DNA from: Opitutus sp.
GTDB taxonomy: Bacteria; Verrucomicrobiota; Verrucomicrobiia; Opitutales; Opitutaceae
Length of the DNA: 54,720 bases
Reading direction: 5' to 3'
Assembly: GCA_009695305.1 (NCBI GenBank)
Contig: SIBG01000017.1
Span: forward strand, 1 to 54,720
The translations under genes and the position numbers were made by a program. Below, in pieces: positions 7,436 through 16,355 of this stretch; the stretch's first letter is position 1; the number at the start of each line of letters is the position of its first letter. The notes below the pieces were generated by a model. It ran no database searches and had not been told where the DNA came from. It worked only from the letters and a program-made list of their open reading frames with translations.

Positions 7436-8035
7436 TCAGTTTTTTAGTCCTTCCGCCATTCCATGATACTCCATGTAGCGGGCGGTGGTGGTGGCGGCGG
7501 CGGGGCCGAGGACGCGGGCGACGAGGTGGAGCGAGCAGTCGATGCCGGCGGAAATGCCGGCGGCGGTCAAAATTTTCCCGTTGTCCACGAAGCGGGCGGT
7601 CTCGACGACCTCGGTGCGTGGCGCGTGCTCGCGGAGGAGGGCGAAACACTCATGGTGCGTGGTCGCGCGGAGGCCGTCGAGGAGTCCGGCCCGGCCGAGC
7701 ACCACGGAGCCGGTGCAGACGGACATCACGATTTCGGCCGAGGCGGCGGCGGTGCGAAGCCACGCGAGGACGGCTTCGTTTTTCAGCAGGGCGCGGGTGC
7801 CGAAGCCGCCGGGGACGATCAGGAGGTGCGGGGCAGGGCACGACGCGAAGTCGTGGTCGGGATTTACGCTGAGGCCGTGGCGCGCGCGAATGGGGCGTTG
7901 TTCTTGCGCCACGGTGAACACGTTGAAGGTTTCGTAGCGGCGGAGCTCGTCGGTGACGGCGAACACTTCGAAGGGGCCGGCGAAATCGAGGACTTCGACT
8001 TCATCGAAGAGGAGGAGGGCGACGTTTTTTTTCAT
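7436..8035 (-). CDS. DJ-1/PfpI family protein
   Basis: A 199-residue class I amidotransferase-fold protein beginning MKKNVALLLFDEVEVLDFAG, typical of the DJ-1/PfpI subgroup related to isocyanide hydratases and the N-terminal domains of AraC-type regulators. The nucleophile elbow is seen in VMSVCTGSVVLGRAGLLDG, with the acidic partner in the FDEVEVLDFAGPFE region. AGISAGIDCSLHLVARVLG follows near the end. It overlaps the upstream GNAT gene by four bases (ATGA), so the two are co-translated. Substrate unknown. Confidence 0.88.
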   Translation of the reverse strand: MKKNVALLLFDEVEVLDFAGPFEVFAVTDELRRYETFNVFTVAQEQRPIRARHGLSVNPDHDFASCPAPHLLIVPGGFGTRALLKNEAVLAWLRTAAASAEIVMSVCTGSVVLGRAGLLDGLRATTHHECFALLREHAPRTEVVETARFVDNGKILTAAGISAGIDCSLHLVARVLGPAAATTTARYMEYHGMAEGLKN

Positions 8036-8559
8036 GCGGCGGAGAGTTCCTTGTAATAGATCACGGTGTCGATGAGCGGGCCGTCGGGATCGGTGGCGTA
8101 GCGCGGGATGACGCCGACACGGGTGTAGCCGCCGCGGGCGTAGAGGCCGAGGGCGTTGCCGCTCGCGCTCGTGTCGAGGACGACGAGCGAGCGTTGGTGC
8201 CGGCGCGCGTGATCTTCGGCGGCGGCCAGGAGCGCGGCACCGAGGCCGCGGCTGCGGTGGGCGCGGAGCACGAGGAGTTTTTGGAGTTCGGCGCGGTGGC
8301 GGGAGTTGGGGCGTTGGGCGAGCTCGAGCTGCACGCTGCCGACGAGGCGGCCGGCGGCGCGGGCGACGAGCAGCACGCGTTGGTTCGCCGCGACCTCCGC
8401 GAGCACGTCGGCCCAAAACGCGGCGACCTCGGCGTCGGCGAGTGGGAGCATGAAGCCGATGGACGCGCCGCCTTCGACGGCGTCGCGGAGGAGCGCGCTC
8501 AAATCGGCGAGGTCCGCGGCGGTGGGTGGCGTGGGGAGGGGCTCGATGGGGCGGTTCAT
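8032..8559 (-). CDS. GNAT-family N-acetyltransferase
   Basis: 175 residues with a GCN5-related fold. VLLVARAAGRLVGSVQLEL forms beta strands 2-4, LLVLRAHRSRGLGAALLAAA carries the R/Q-x-x-G-x-G/A acetyl-CoA site (RSRGLGA), and VLDTSASGNALGLYARGGYT ends in the usual Y-x-x-x-G-Y motif. The C terminus ends PLIDTVIYYKELSAA. The start codon lies inside the 142-bp dispersed repeat at 8555-8696, so promoter and leader are repeat-derived. It heads a two-gene operon with the DJ-1 protein. Acceptor substrate unknown. Confidence 0.88.
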   Translation of the reverse strand: MNRPIEPLPTPPTAADLADLSALLRDAVEGGASIGFMLPLADAEVAAFWADVLAEVAANQRVLLVARAAGRLVGSVQLELAQRPNSRHRAELQKLLVLRAHRSRGLGAALLAAAEDHARRHQRSLVVLDTSASGNALGLYARGGYTRVGVIPRYATDPDGPLIDTVIYYKELSAA

Positions 8560-8696
8560 TCGCGATGGGTCCGATACCCCGAAGCTTGCTTCGGCTTGGT
8601 TGGACGGACGGGTTTAAGCGCGAATTGCATTATGGTCGGATGAGTTTGCGGCGGTCTTGTCAAATGCCCCGGGGCTTGCCCCGGGGATTTTTACTG
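8555..8696 (+). repeat. 142-bp dispersed repeat, copy 1
   Basis: Matches 18224-18365 at 139 of 142 positions with no gaps. It contains CCGAAGCTTGCTTCGG and the palindrome CCCCGGGGCTTGCCCCGGGG, the latter followed by ATTTTTACTG. An outer GTCCG/CGGAC pair brackets the first hairpin. No open reading frame spans it, so it is non-autonomous. It covers the start codon and leader of the GNAT gene. Confidence 0.9.
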
Positions 8697-8779
8697 GGAA
8701 ACGTCGGGCGCGGGTCGTGCACGCGCGGTGGCGGGCGGACGAACGGCGTCGGCCAGGCCGACGCGCTCCGACGGAAAGT

Positions 8780-10222
8780 TCAGAGTTGTTTCTTGGCCAG
8801 ATCGCCGAGGGTGCGGAGGGCGGATTCAATGGCGTCGCTCCACGGGAGGCCGCAGTTCATGCGGAGGCAGTTTTTGTAGCGGTCCTTCACGGAGAAGAGC
8901 GCGCCGGGGGCGGTGTTGATGCGGTGCTTGAGCGCGTCGCGGTGGAGGCGCAACGTATCGACGCCGGGGGGCATTTCGATCCAGAGCACGAAGCTGCCCT
9001 CGGGTCGGCTGAGACGCGTGCCCGCGGGGAAGTGCCGCAGAATCGCCTGCGAGAAGAGGTGAAGCTGGTTGTGATACGCGCGGCGGATCGAGCGGAGATG
9101 ATGATCGTAGCCGCCGTTGCGCAGAAAATCGGAAACGGTTTTCTGCAGCACGACGGGGGTGCCGAGGGTGTTGGTGAGCTTGAGCCGGCGCACGCGCTCG
9201 AGGTAGCGGCCGGGCGCGCACCAGCCGACGCGCAAGGAGGGCGCGAGGGTTTTGCCGAAGGAGCTGCAGAGGAGGACGCGGCCGTCGGTGTCCCAGGCCT
9301 TGAGCGGCTTCGGCCGGCGCTCGCCGAAGTGGAGGTCGCCGTAGACGTCGTCCTCGATGGCCGGCACGTCGAATTCGGCGAGGATGCGGTAGAGTTTTTC
9401 CTTGTGCTCGTCGGGCATGGTGGAGCCGAGCGGATTCGAAAAACTCGGCATGACCATGAGGGCCTTGACGTCGTTCTGGGCGAGGGCGGCGCGGGTGGCG
9501 TCGAGGCAGATGCCGGTGCGCGGGCCGGTGGGAATTTCGAGCACGCGGAGGTTGAGGCTCTGGATGGTTTCGAGAAACCCGAAGTAGGTGGGCGTCTCGA
9601 CGGCGACGGTATCGCCGGGCTTGGTGACGGCGCGGAGGGAGAGGTTGAGGGCCTCGGTGCAGCCGAGGGTGACGATGAGTTCGTCGTGGGCGAGCGGGCA
9701 GCCGGCCTGGAGATAGCGGCGGGCAATCTCGCGGGTGAGCGGATCGTAGGCCCAGTTCATCGCGTAGCGGCCGAGGAGGGAGGGGTCGTTGCGGCCGACG
9801 GCGGCGAGGGTGCGGGCGAGTTTCTTCGTGGGAAACAGCGTGTGATCGGGGCACGCCGCGCCGAACGGCACGTAGCTCGGGTCGCACGCGAGGGTGAGCA
9901 CCTCGGCGGTGAGATCGTTGATGCCGACGTAGCTGGGTTTGGCCATGGGCCGCGCCATGCGCGGCTCAGGCGTATCGTGCGGCAGGCGCGGGCGGACGTA
10001 GTAGCCGGACTGCGGCCGGGCTTCGAGAAAACCGCGGTTTTCGAGGAGAGTGTAGGCTTGGAGGACGGTGGAGATGCTGACGTCGCGCTGGAGCGACATG
10101 CGGCGGACCGAGGGCACGCGATGCCCGGGGCGCAACGTGCCCTGCTCGATGAGTTGTTCGAGGGAGCGCGCGAGTTCCACGTAGAGCGGGGCGGGGGCCG
10201 GGGCGGTGAGGGTCTGGATCAT
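8780..10222 (-). CDS. MocR/PdxR-type GntR transcription regulator with aminotransferase domain
   Basis: A 480-residue regulator. The N-terminal winged helix is of the GntR type: PLYVELARSLEQLIEQGTLR, HRVPSVRRMSLQRDVSIST and QAYTLLENRGFLEARPQSGY. A full-length class I aminotransferase-like domain follows, with GCTEALNLSLRAVTKPGD, AIEDDVYGDLHF and the PLP-binding Lys in CSSFGKTLAPSLRVGW. Members sense PLP or amino-group compounds and control nearby metabolic or transport genes. The frame stays open to 11029, but that extension is antisense to the next gene; ATG 10222 matches the family's N terminus. It is divergent from the unknown protein at 10373. Confidence 0.9.
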   Translation of the reverse strand: MIQTLTAPAPAPLYVELARSLEQLIEQGTLRPGHRVPSVRRMSLQRDVSISTVLQAYTLLENRGFLEARPQSGYYVRPRLPHDTPEPRMARPMAKPSYVGINDLTAEVLTLACDPSYVPFGAACPDHTLFPTKKLARTLAAVGRNDPSLLGRYAMNWAYDPLTREIARRYLQAGCPLAHDELIVTLGCTEALNLSLRAVTKPGDTVAVETPTYFGFLETIQSLNLRVLEIPTGPRTGICLDATRAALAQNDVKALMVMPSFSNPLGSTMPDEHKEKLYRILAEFDVPAIEDDVYGDLHFGERRPKPLKAWDTDGRVLLCSSFGKTLAPSLRVGWCAPGRYLERVRRLKLTNTLGTPVVLQKTVSDFLRNGGYDHHLRSIRRAYHNQLHLFSQAILRHFPAGTRLSRPEGSFVLWIEMPPGVDTLRLHRDALKHRINTAPGALFSVKDRYKNCLRMNCGLPWSDAIESALRTLGDLAKKQL

Positions 10223-10372
10223 GGGCGGGGAGGACGGGCGGAATTTTGAAATCGGGCAGCGAGAATCTGAAAGCGGAAATTTGAAAATGGTGAAGGTAGC
10301 GCAACCGGGAGCGGGCGGGTAGGAGTAGCGGGGAGGGTTTGAGACCAGCACAGTTGGAGTAAAATCAGAGGT

Positions 10373-11083
10373 GTGACCATAACAATTCGGGAGGGACCAA
10401 AGACCGAGGTCTGGCACCCAAGCACGATCGAGGCGGGCGGGGCGTTGACAGGGTGGGGCGGATGCGGCGGGCTGCGCGGGGTGGACGATGCGGGCAAAGA
10501 ATTTTCGCGGCTCGTGGGCGCAGTGCTGGAGCGATTTTTCGCGCAGAACGCGGCGCCGGGGCCGGCGGCCGCGGAGCGCGTGGCGCTCGCGGCGCGGTTG
10601 TGGGCGTTGGTGGTCGAGCGCGGCCGGCCGCGACCGCTGGCGGTGGCGGAGCGCGGCGCGCCGGGCGAGATGACCGAGGCGGAGTGCGCGCCGCTGGTGG
10701 CGCGAGTGCTCGGCGGCACCGCGGATCCGCGGTGGACGACTGTGGCAAGGCAGCTCGTGAAGGCGTGTTTTTATCCGGAATTCAAAACGTGCCGTGAGTC
10801 GTGGCGCGAGGTCACGGCGGACGGGGCGTGCCGGCGGCAAGAGTTGGAGCGGACGCGCGGGCGGGTGAGCGGGGCGCACTGCGTGGACTGCCCGCACTGG
10901 GTGGCGCTGCCGCCGGCGTCGCATGAAAAATTTCTGGCGCGCGAATGGCGGGGTGGGGCGGCGGCGTTCGCGGCGCACCGCGGAATTTTTCTGCCGGAAG
11001 ATTTTCGGGCGTTGCGGCGGTGGCTGCACGCCCGGGCGCGGGCGCCGAAGTCAGCCAGTGATGGACCGCCGGGTGGTCAATGA
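10373..11083 (+). CDS. Hypothetical protein with a Cys cluster
   Basis: 236 residues from a GTG start, divergent from the MocR gene. I do not recognise the family. The middle has helical, Ala/Arg-rich stretches. The C-terminal third has CFYPEFKTCRESWREV, GACRRQ and GAHCVDCPHWVALPP; five Cys, one CxxC pair and nearby His could bind a metal or FeS cluster, which is inference. The protein ends in HRGIFLPEDFRALRRWLHAR. Its reverse strand also has a long open frame, but composition and the divergent arrangement favour this one. It could be the MocR target. Confidence 0.6.
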   Translation: MTITIREGPKTEVWHPSTIEAGGALTGWGGCGGLRGVDDAGKEFSRLVGAVLERFFAQNAAPGPAAAERVALAARLWALVVERGRPRPLAVAERGAPGEMTEAECAPLVARVLGGTADPRWTTVARQLVKACFYPEFKTCRESWREVTADGACRRQELERTRGRVSGAHCVDCPHWVALPPASHEKFLAREWRGGAAAFAAHRGIFLPEDFRALRRWLHARARAPKSASDGPPGGQ

Positions 11084-11202
11084 GTGATTTGAATTTCGCA
11101 GGTGAAACGCGGGTGCTTGGCTTCCGGCCCACCTCGCGGTCATGGCGCCACACTGGGCTTGCGGCGCTGGCGGGAGCGTGCATGGTTCGCCCCCTTAGCT
11201 TC

Positions 11203-11645
11203 GGGGCCTGGTCGTCGCTCCGAGTTCTTTGATCCCAAGGCGCGGGTAACGCCGCGCCCGATAGAAGTTCGGAGAGGAAAGTCCGGACACCACAGGGCAG
11301 GATGCCGCACGAGCTTCACCGCAAGTGCGGGCGGCGCGCGTCAAGGCGCGTCGACGGACAGTGTCACAGAAAACAAACCGCCGCGCGGGCAACCGCGAGG
11401 TCAGGGTGAAAAGGTGGGGTAAGAGCCCACCGCGTCCCGCGTAAGCGGGACGGCACGACAAACCCCTTCCGGTGCAAGACTAAATAGGTGGCTGGGCGGC
11501 CCGTCCATTAGCCACGGGTAAGTCGCATTCTCCGACGGTCGCGGGCGCAAGCCCGCGAGCGGCGGAGGACTCGCCCGCAAGGGTGTTGAGAGAAATGACG
11601 ACCGAAGCGCCGCAAGGTGCAGAACAGAATCCGGCTTACCGGCCC
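11203..11645 (+). ncRNA. rnpB: RNase P RNA (bacterial type A)
   Basis: The catalytic RNA of RNase P, which matures tRNA 5' ends. The 5' conserved region GAGGAAAGTCCGGAC is at about 11273, followed by ACCACAGGGCAGGATGC. The 3' conserved region GAACAGAATCCGGCTTAC is at about 11621-11638, with AGAGAAATGACGACC before it. The ends pair as helix P1 (GGGCCTGGT with ACCGGCCC), which sets the approximate limits. Exact ends are uncertain by several bases. Confidence 0.95.
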
Positions 11646-11734
11646 TGAAGCTAAGACTTTTTTTGCCGTGGTGCGGGCGAGACACGCGCTCCACCCCCAA
11701 TCCCACGACCTCAATCCCATCACTCCCAATCCCC

Positions 11735-12943
11735 ATGCGCTCAAAAATTATTCTCCTTGCCCTTCCCGCTTTGGCCGCCGCGCTCCCCTTGGTTGCGCTG
11801 CGCGCCCAGCCGCCTCCGCGACCGGCGCCCACGGCGGGGGCCAATCCCGGCGCGCCGTCCCGGGAAGCGGCCGCGCTGGCGGAGCCGTTTGTCGGCATTA
11901 CGGCCGACGGCAAGGTGCAGCCGGGGTTGTTTGCGATTCGCGCGACCGGCGTGTCGACGGCGCCCGTGCAGGAGGCGGCCGCGATTTTTCTTGGCGCGCT
12001 GACGGTGGAGCAGCGCAACAAGACCAAATTTCCGGTCGACGATATCGAGTGGCGGAAGTGGATGAACGTGCACCGCTACACGCGGCAGGGCGTGAATTTC
12101 CTGGAAATGTCGGAAGCGCAACGCACCGCGGCGTTCGGGTTGTTGCGCGCTTCGCTCAGCGCCAAAGGGCTGAAGCTGTCGCAGGACATCATGAAGCTGA
12201 ATCACACGCTCGGTGAACTGAACCACAACAACTTCGTGGAATACGGCGAGTGGCTCTATCACCTCACGGTCATGGGCGAGCCTTCGGCGACCACGCCGTG
12301 GGGGTGGCAGATCGACGGGCATCATTTGATCATCAATTATTTTGTGCTGGGGGATCAGGTCGTGATGTCGCCGGTGTTTGTCGGCTCGGAGCCGGTGGTC
12401 GCGCCGTCGGGAAAATACCAGGGCCTGACGATTTTGCAGGAGGAGCAAAACCGGGGCCGCGATTTGCTGCTCGCGCTCGACGCCGGACAGCGGAAACAGG
12501 CGGTGCTGGAGGCGGCGAAACCGGGCAACAACAACCAGGCGGAAGGGTTTAAGGACAACGTGGTGATTCCCTCCGCCGGCCTGCGCGCGGCGGAGCTCAA
12601 CGCCGCGCAGCGCCAGCAACTGCTCGACCTCATCGCGCTCTACGTGGCGAACATGGACGATGGCCACGCGAAGGTGAGAATGTCCGAAGTGCGGGCGCAC
12701 CTCGAGGCGACGCGCTTTGCGTGGATCGGAGGGAGCGAGCCCGACAGCGTTTACTATTACCGCATTCACAGTCCGGTGCTCCTGATCGAATTCGATCATC
12801 AACGGCCGGCGAATCTCCGGCACCTGGCGAAGAATCCGTCACTGCCAAACCGCGAGCACATCCACGTGGTGGTGCGCACGCCAAACGGGAATGATTACGG
12901 CAAGGATCTGCTGCAGCAGCACCTCCTGGCGCACCCGCACTGA
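11735..12943 (+). CDS. DUF3500 family secreted protein
   Basis: 402 residues with a signal peptide (MRSKIILLALPALAAALPLV, cleavage near LRAQ). The mature protein matches DUF3500 by eye: VGITADGKVQPGLFAIRATG, LNHTLGELNHNNFVEYGEWL, YHLTVMGEPSATTPWGWQID, GHHLIINYFVLGDQVVMSPV and the end EFDHQRPANL through NREHIHVVVRTPNGNDYG. The conserved His residues suggest a metal-dependent activity, but none is established that I can name. It begins 90 bases after rnpB and faces the minus-strand pilin genes. The start is set by the signal peptide, although the frame is open back to 11663. Confidence 0.8.
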   Translation: MRSKIILLALPALAAALPLVALRAQPPPRPAPTAGANPGAPSREAAALAEPFVGITADGKVQPGLFAIRATGVSTAPVQEAAAIFLGALTVEQRNKTKFPVDDIEWRKWMNVHRYTRQGVNFLEMSEAQRTAAFGLLRASLSAKGLKLSQDIMKLNHTLGELNHNNFVEYGEWLYHLTVMGEPSATTPWGWQIDGHHLIINYFVLGDQVVMSPVFVGSEPVVAPSGKYQGLTILQEEQNRGRDLLLALDAGQRKQAVLEAAKPGNNNQAEGFKDNVVIPSAGLRAAELNAAQRQQLLDLIALYVANMDDGHAKVRMSEVRAHLEATRFAWIGGSEPDSVYYYRIHSPVLLIEFDHQRPANLRHLAKNPSLPNREHIHVVVRTPNGNDYGKDLLQQHLLAHPH

Positions 12944-13057
12944 GCGGCTGGCGGGAACGAAGACAATTCGGAGCGCTCCCCGCACCGCAGAATTTCCTCC
13001 ACCGGGTTTGCGGCGTTTCGCCGCCGGCCCACTCCGGGGAATCCGCCTGTTCAAGGC

Positions 13058-13092
13058 GAAAAATTTGCGGCACGAAAACCGTGCCGCAAATT
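13058..13092 (-). terminator. Rho-independent terminator at the end of the pilin region
   Basis: A 13-bp stem (13062-13074 with 13080-13092) with an AAAAC loop. On the minus strand it is followed by a U run, 50 bases past the stop of the last pseudopilin gene. It also separates that gene from the convergent DUF3500 gene. Confidence 0.75.
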
Positions 13093-13141
13093 GCCTTGAG
13101 CCGCCACGTCGCCGGGCGCTGGCCGCAATCTCATGCCGCGC

Positions 13142-13495
13142 TCAGGGCGCGTAGGTGATGGTGCGGGCGCCTGCGATGCCTTTGATCGTGATCGTGATGC
13201 CCTGGGTGAAACCGGCGGGATAGGTTTCGTTCGCGACGAGGTTCAGCGCCTTCACGTAGTTCGCCGCTCCGACGAGACCGCTCTGCGTCACGGAGGACAC
13301 GCCATTCTCCAGGAAATACTGGTCCGCGGCGGCGGCCAGCTGACGCGCGTTGTTCAGGACGGCCTTGTCCTGCGAGGCCGTGCGGACTTTTTGGAGGGCA
13401 GGAATCGCCATCGCGGCCAGGAGGCCGATGATAACGACGACGATCATGATTTCGACGAGGGTGAAGCCTCGGGCGGAACGGGAAGGAGATTTCAT
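13142..13495 (-). CDS. Type IV prepilin / type II secretion pseudopilin
   Basis: A 117-residue class III signal-peptide protein: a short basic leader (MKSPSRSARG), then FTLVEIMIVVVIIGLLAAMA with Phe+1 and Glu+5, processed by a PilD-type peptidase. The soluble part has ALQKVRTASQDKAVLNNARQ, AADQYFLENG and a short beta-rich tail ending RTITYAP, as in the Verrucomicrobia PilA/GspG-like group. It is the last gene of the minus-strand pilin region and, unlike its neighbours, looks like a major pilin. A 9-G run lies about 85 bases upstream. Confidence 0.88.
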   Translation of the reverse strand: MKSPSRSARGFTLVEIMIVVVIIGLLAAMAIPALQKVRTASQDKAVLNNARQLAAAADQYFLENGVSSVTQSGLVGAANYVKALNLVANETYPAGFTQGITITIKGIAGARTITYAP

Positions 13496-13644
13496 GAGCA
13501 ATATGGTTGACGGACAATTCTAGCGATCATTTGGGGGACAAAAATTAGGTGCAAAGATCATCGTCAATGATGCTGAGCATGGGGGGGGGACGCAAGCAAT
13601 CGTTGGTGCTGCGGTGAGTGCGAACAGGCGCGGCGGTTGGAATT

Positions 13645-13881
13645 TCACAGGTCGAGGTAGGGAGCGCGCTCGGTCGCGGACTGGAGTTCTTTCCACCGAC
13701 TCGTGCGATAGCCGCCGCCGCCGTTGAGATTGGCGAGGGCTTCGTCGTAGTGGAAGTTGGTGCCGCCGTTCATGCTGATCGTGCGGGCGACGACCGTGCG
13801 CGAGAGGTCCGGGCGGGATGGCTGAAAATCACTGGCGAAGGCCGAGTCAGCGCGGCGGATGCGCGGTCCGCCGGACGCGGC
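13645..13881 (-). pseudogene. Orphan C-terminal tail of a PilX-like protein
   Basis: Directly after the TGA of the large PilX-like gene, and in the same frame, 78 codons read ASGGPRIRRADSAF... to SMNGGTNFHYDEALANLN, GYRTSRWKELQ and a stop at 13645. This matches the end of the other PilX-like protein at 18686 (TMTGNDAFHYDENL, FNPSKWRELV). It has coding-like composition but no start. I read it as the surviving tail of a third PilX paralogue whose front was lost. Confidence 0.75.
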
Positions 13882-16344
13882 TCAGAGTCTGCTGAGTTCC
13901 GAGGCGTAGGCGGCGGCGTTCTGCAAATAGGTGAAGTCGACCCGGCGGTAGGAAATCACCTGGGGACAAATCGGCGGGAACTTGCCGTTGGCAAAGATCT
14001 GGTCGAAGCCCCACTGGCGGACCGGCGCGCTGTAGTAGGACTGGCTCCAGCCGACGGTGGCAATCCGGGAGTTATACATGGAAACCATCGCACCGCGAAT
14101 GGCGACGGTATTGGTCCCCCAGTGTTCAAGAAAGCGCGGGAAATTATGCACGCCGCCGCTATACGCCTGGGTGCCGGAGGCATCTGGGGAGGTGGTCACC
14201 GATCCCGAGATGATGGCTGCGGCGATCTCGACGCTGCCTGATACCGCGGGCGAGTTGGTGTTAAAGCTGTTGTAGGCGGAGCCGGCGGTCATGTTGGTGG
14301 TGGGGGCGAGATTGGTGGGCGATCCGCCCGAGCCCGTGTTAAAATAATTGGGGGAAAGAACCGTGACGGCATCGGCCGCGATCGCGACCGGAGCCTCCAC
14401 GCTGGAGGTCACGGCGACGCCCGATGCGGTATCGTCGGGATAAAGGGCCGAATTGGTTGCCGTGGCCGTGCTAATCACGCCGTCGGCATTGAAGCTGCCC
14501 AGAATAAATGCCGGGGAATTGGTCGCAATGGTGAGCCCGGTGATGCCGTTGGGAGCGCTGGCTCCGGTGGGAGTCAAGGAACCGCCGCTGGTGACCTTGC
14601 CGTTGGCGAGCAGCAATCCGGTGTGCTTGGTGCTGGTGGATGACACTTCGACATAAATTCCGCCGTTCCACCCGGTGGAACTCGCGACATACTTGTCGTA
14701 ACCGGTGTTGGCCGTGCCCGAGCCCCATTTGGTGATATTGTCAGCCGCGAGGATGTCGGTGCCGGCGGTGGTGCTGGCGGTCGCCATGTCGGTCAGCGCC
14801 GTCTTCAAGGCGGCCATGTTGAGCTGCACGAGATTATAGCCCTTGTCTTGATGCTGGTCATACATGCCTGTTTGGACGACGGTGTTACCACTCGCGACCG
14901 CCGTTTTGTAGGGAATGACTTGGATCACGTTTGGCGGCGGGGTTCCGAGTTTGATGCCGCCGTTGGGACCGATGTTGATGGCGGGGGTCCCGACCGGAGC
15001 CGAGCGCGGGTCGCCGTAAAGGGTCGGGGTCAGGGTATCGGGTGCGCCAGCGACTCCGGGCGTGACCACCACCTTGAGGTAAAGACCGGCCCGGTTGGCG
15101 AACTTCTGTTCCTCGATCGCATCCTTGGCGACCTTGTAGGTATCTCCGGACGCGGCGAGCGCCATGGCGGGCTCGATCATCGCGTGAGGACCGTAGCCGT
15201 GGCCATAGCCAGCCCCGGTTCCGACGTTGGCGGCGTCGTCAGCGAGCGGATTGGTGGCGAGAATGGGGTTGTTGGAGGCGTCCACGCCGACGATTTCGCT
15301 AAAGCCCATCGGATTATATGACTGGATGCCCATCGCGGAGGTCTGGAGGTTGCCCTTCCAAGTCTGCGAGGAATACTGGGCGAAGGCGGCGGTCCTGGCG
15401 GGCGTCACCAAGGCGAGGAGCGCAGCCAGCCCGGCGGTCGAGCTGTCGGCGCCCATGGTGCTGTCGTTCCAAACTCCGGCCGCCGTCCGCATGTTGAAGG
15501 GGTTGCCGGTGACAGTGGAGTCGGTTGAGAATCTGACCGGCGTGGTGTTGTTGATGGTGTTGCTGCCTTCCTGGGCGATGGCGGTCGTGCCCCGCCATGC
15601 ATGGAAGACATGGCCGGAGGCGCTGACGGGGCCATGGAAGTCGAGGGCGTTAGACCCCACCGGACCGACGAACAGGTTGCCGTTGACGTGCACCGGCCCG
15701 TAGATGTCCATCTTGGGGGACTCGCCGAATTCGAGATCGTTGCCGCTATAGAAAATTGCGTAAGCGAACAGCGGCGCACCGCGCACGGAGACGGTTTCCA
15801 CGATGTAAGAAGAGACCGGCGAACCGCTCCCGGCCTCAGGCGTGATCGTGACTTTGCTCAGCACCTTGACGTCCCGCCGGTAAACATAGCGGCCGACCAG
15901 GGGGTCGAACCGGTTGTTGGGATCGAGGGGATCGACGTAGTAAAGCGAGGTGTTCGGGACGCGCGTGACGGTGCCGGCGGTGAGGCTGATACTGGTCGAG
16001 GCCACATGGCTGCCGGTGGCCCCCCCGGTGGCCTTGGGGGCGAAAAACGACGAGGTCAACGCGGCGGGAAAGGAAATGGGGTTGGTGCCGGAGGAGCCGA
16101 AAGTGGGGTTCATTTTGGAGTTGAACGCCTGGGCCACCTGGTAGCAGCCGTATTCCGCGACCGCCTCCGCGGCGTTGCGGGCCTCGAGCCAGTAACCACT
16201 GCGCGTGTTCATCCGGCGCTCCGTGATCGACCATTGCATCACCGAGCCGGCCAGGGTGAGCAGCACGAACGAGAACAGCATGACGGTGATGAGCGCGGAG
16301 CCACGTTGGGGCCGCGAAGTCGAGGAATGTGGAAATGTTTTCAT
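13882..16344 (-). CDS. PilX-like pilus assembly protein, large
   Basis: 820 residues. The N terminus RGSALITVMLFSFVLLTLAG and RNAAEAVAEYGCYQVAQAF is the PilX pattern: a membrane helix followed by an Ala/Glu-rich helix. The rest is a long beta-rich, Ser/Thr/Gly/Asn-rich region with MDIYGPVHVNGNLFVGPVGS, a polymer-forming (bactofilin-like) repeat style. The end has HNFPRFLEHWGTNTVAIRGA and YSAPVRQWGFDQIF, typical of family C termini. It probably sits at the pilus or pseudopilus tip. It follows the PilW-like gene by 11 bases. An in-frame paralogous tail follows its stop. Confidence 0.8.
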   Translation of the reverse strand: MKTFPHSSTSRPQRGSALITVMLFSFVLLTLAGSVMQWSITERRMNTRSGYWLEARNAAEAVAEYGCYQVAQAFNSKMNPTFGSSGTNPISFPAALTSSFFAPKATGGATGSHVASTSISLTAGTVTRVPNTSLYYVDPLDPNNRFDPLVGRYVYRRDVKVLSKVTITPEAGSGSPVSSYIVETVSVRGAPLFAYAIFYSGNDLEFGESPKMDIYGPVHVNGNLFVGPVGSNALDFHGPVSASGHVFHAWRGTTAIAQEGSNTINNTTPVRFSTDSTVTGNPFNMRTAAGVWNDSTMGADSSTAGLAALLALVTPARTAAFAQYSSQTWKGNLQTSAMGIQSYNPMGFSEIVGVDASNNPILATNPLADDAANVGTGAGYGHGYGPHAMIEPAMALAASGDTYKVAKDAIEEQKFANRAGLYLKVVVTPGVAGAPDTLTPTLYGDPRSAPVGTPAINIGPNGGIKLGTPPPNVIQVIPYKTAVASGNTVVQTGMYDQHQDKGYNLVQLNMAALKTALTDMATASTTAGTDILAADNITKWGSGTANTGYDKYVASSTGWNGGIYVEVSSTSTKHTGLLLANGKVTSGGSLTPTGASAPNGITGLTIATNSPAFILGSFNADGVISTATATNSALYPDDTASGVAVTSSVEAPVAIAADAVTVLSPNYFNTGSGGSPTNLAPTTNMTAGSAYNSFNTNSPAVSGSVEIAAAIISGSVTTSPDASGTQAYSGGVHNFPRFLEHWGTNTVAIRGAMVSMYNSRIATVGWSQSYYSAPVRQWGFDQIFANGKFPPICPQVISYRRVDFTYLQNAAAYASELSRL

Positions 16345-16355
16345 GAGAAATGGAA

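Noticed and set aside
8657..10249. 530-codon plus-strand frame antisense to the MocR gene
   Set aside because: Lacks recognisable protein features and is the mirror of a clear aminotransferase-domain regulator; GC-rich bias keeps antisense frames open.
10223..11029. Long upstream extension of the MocR frame
   Set aside because: Arg/Pro-rich, antisense to the divergent 10373 gene, and precedes a standard GntR N terminus at ATG 10222.
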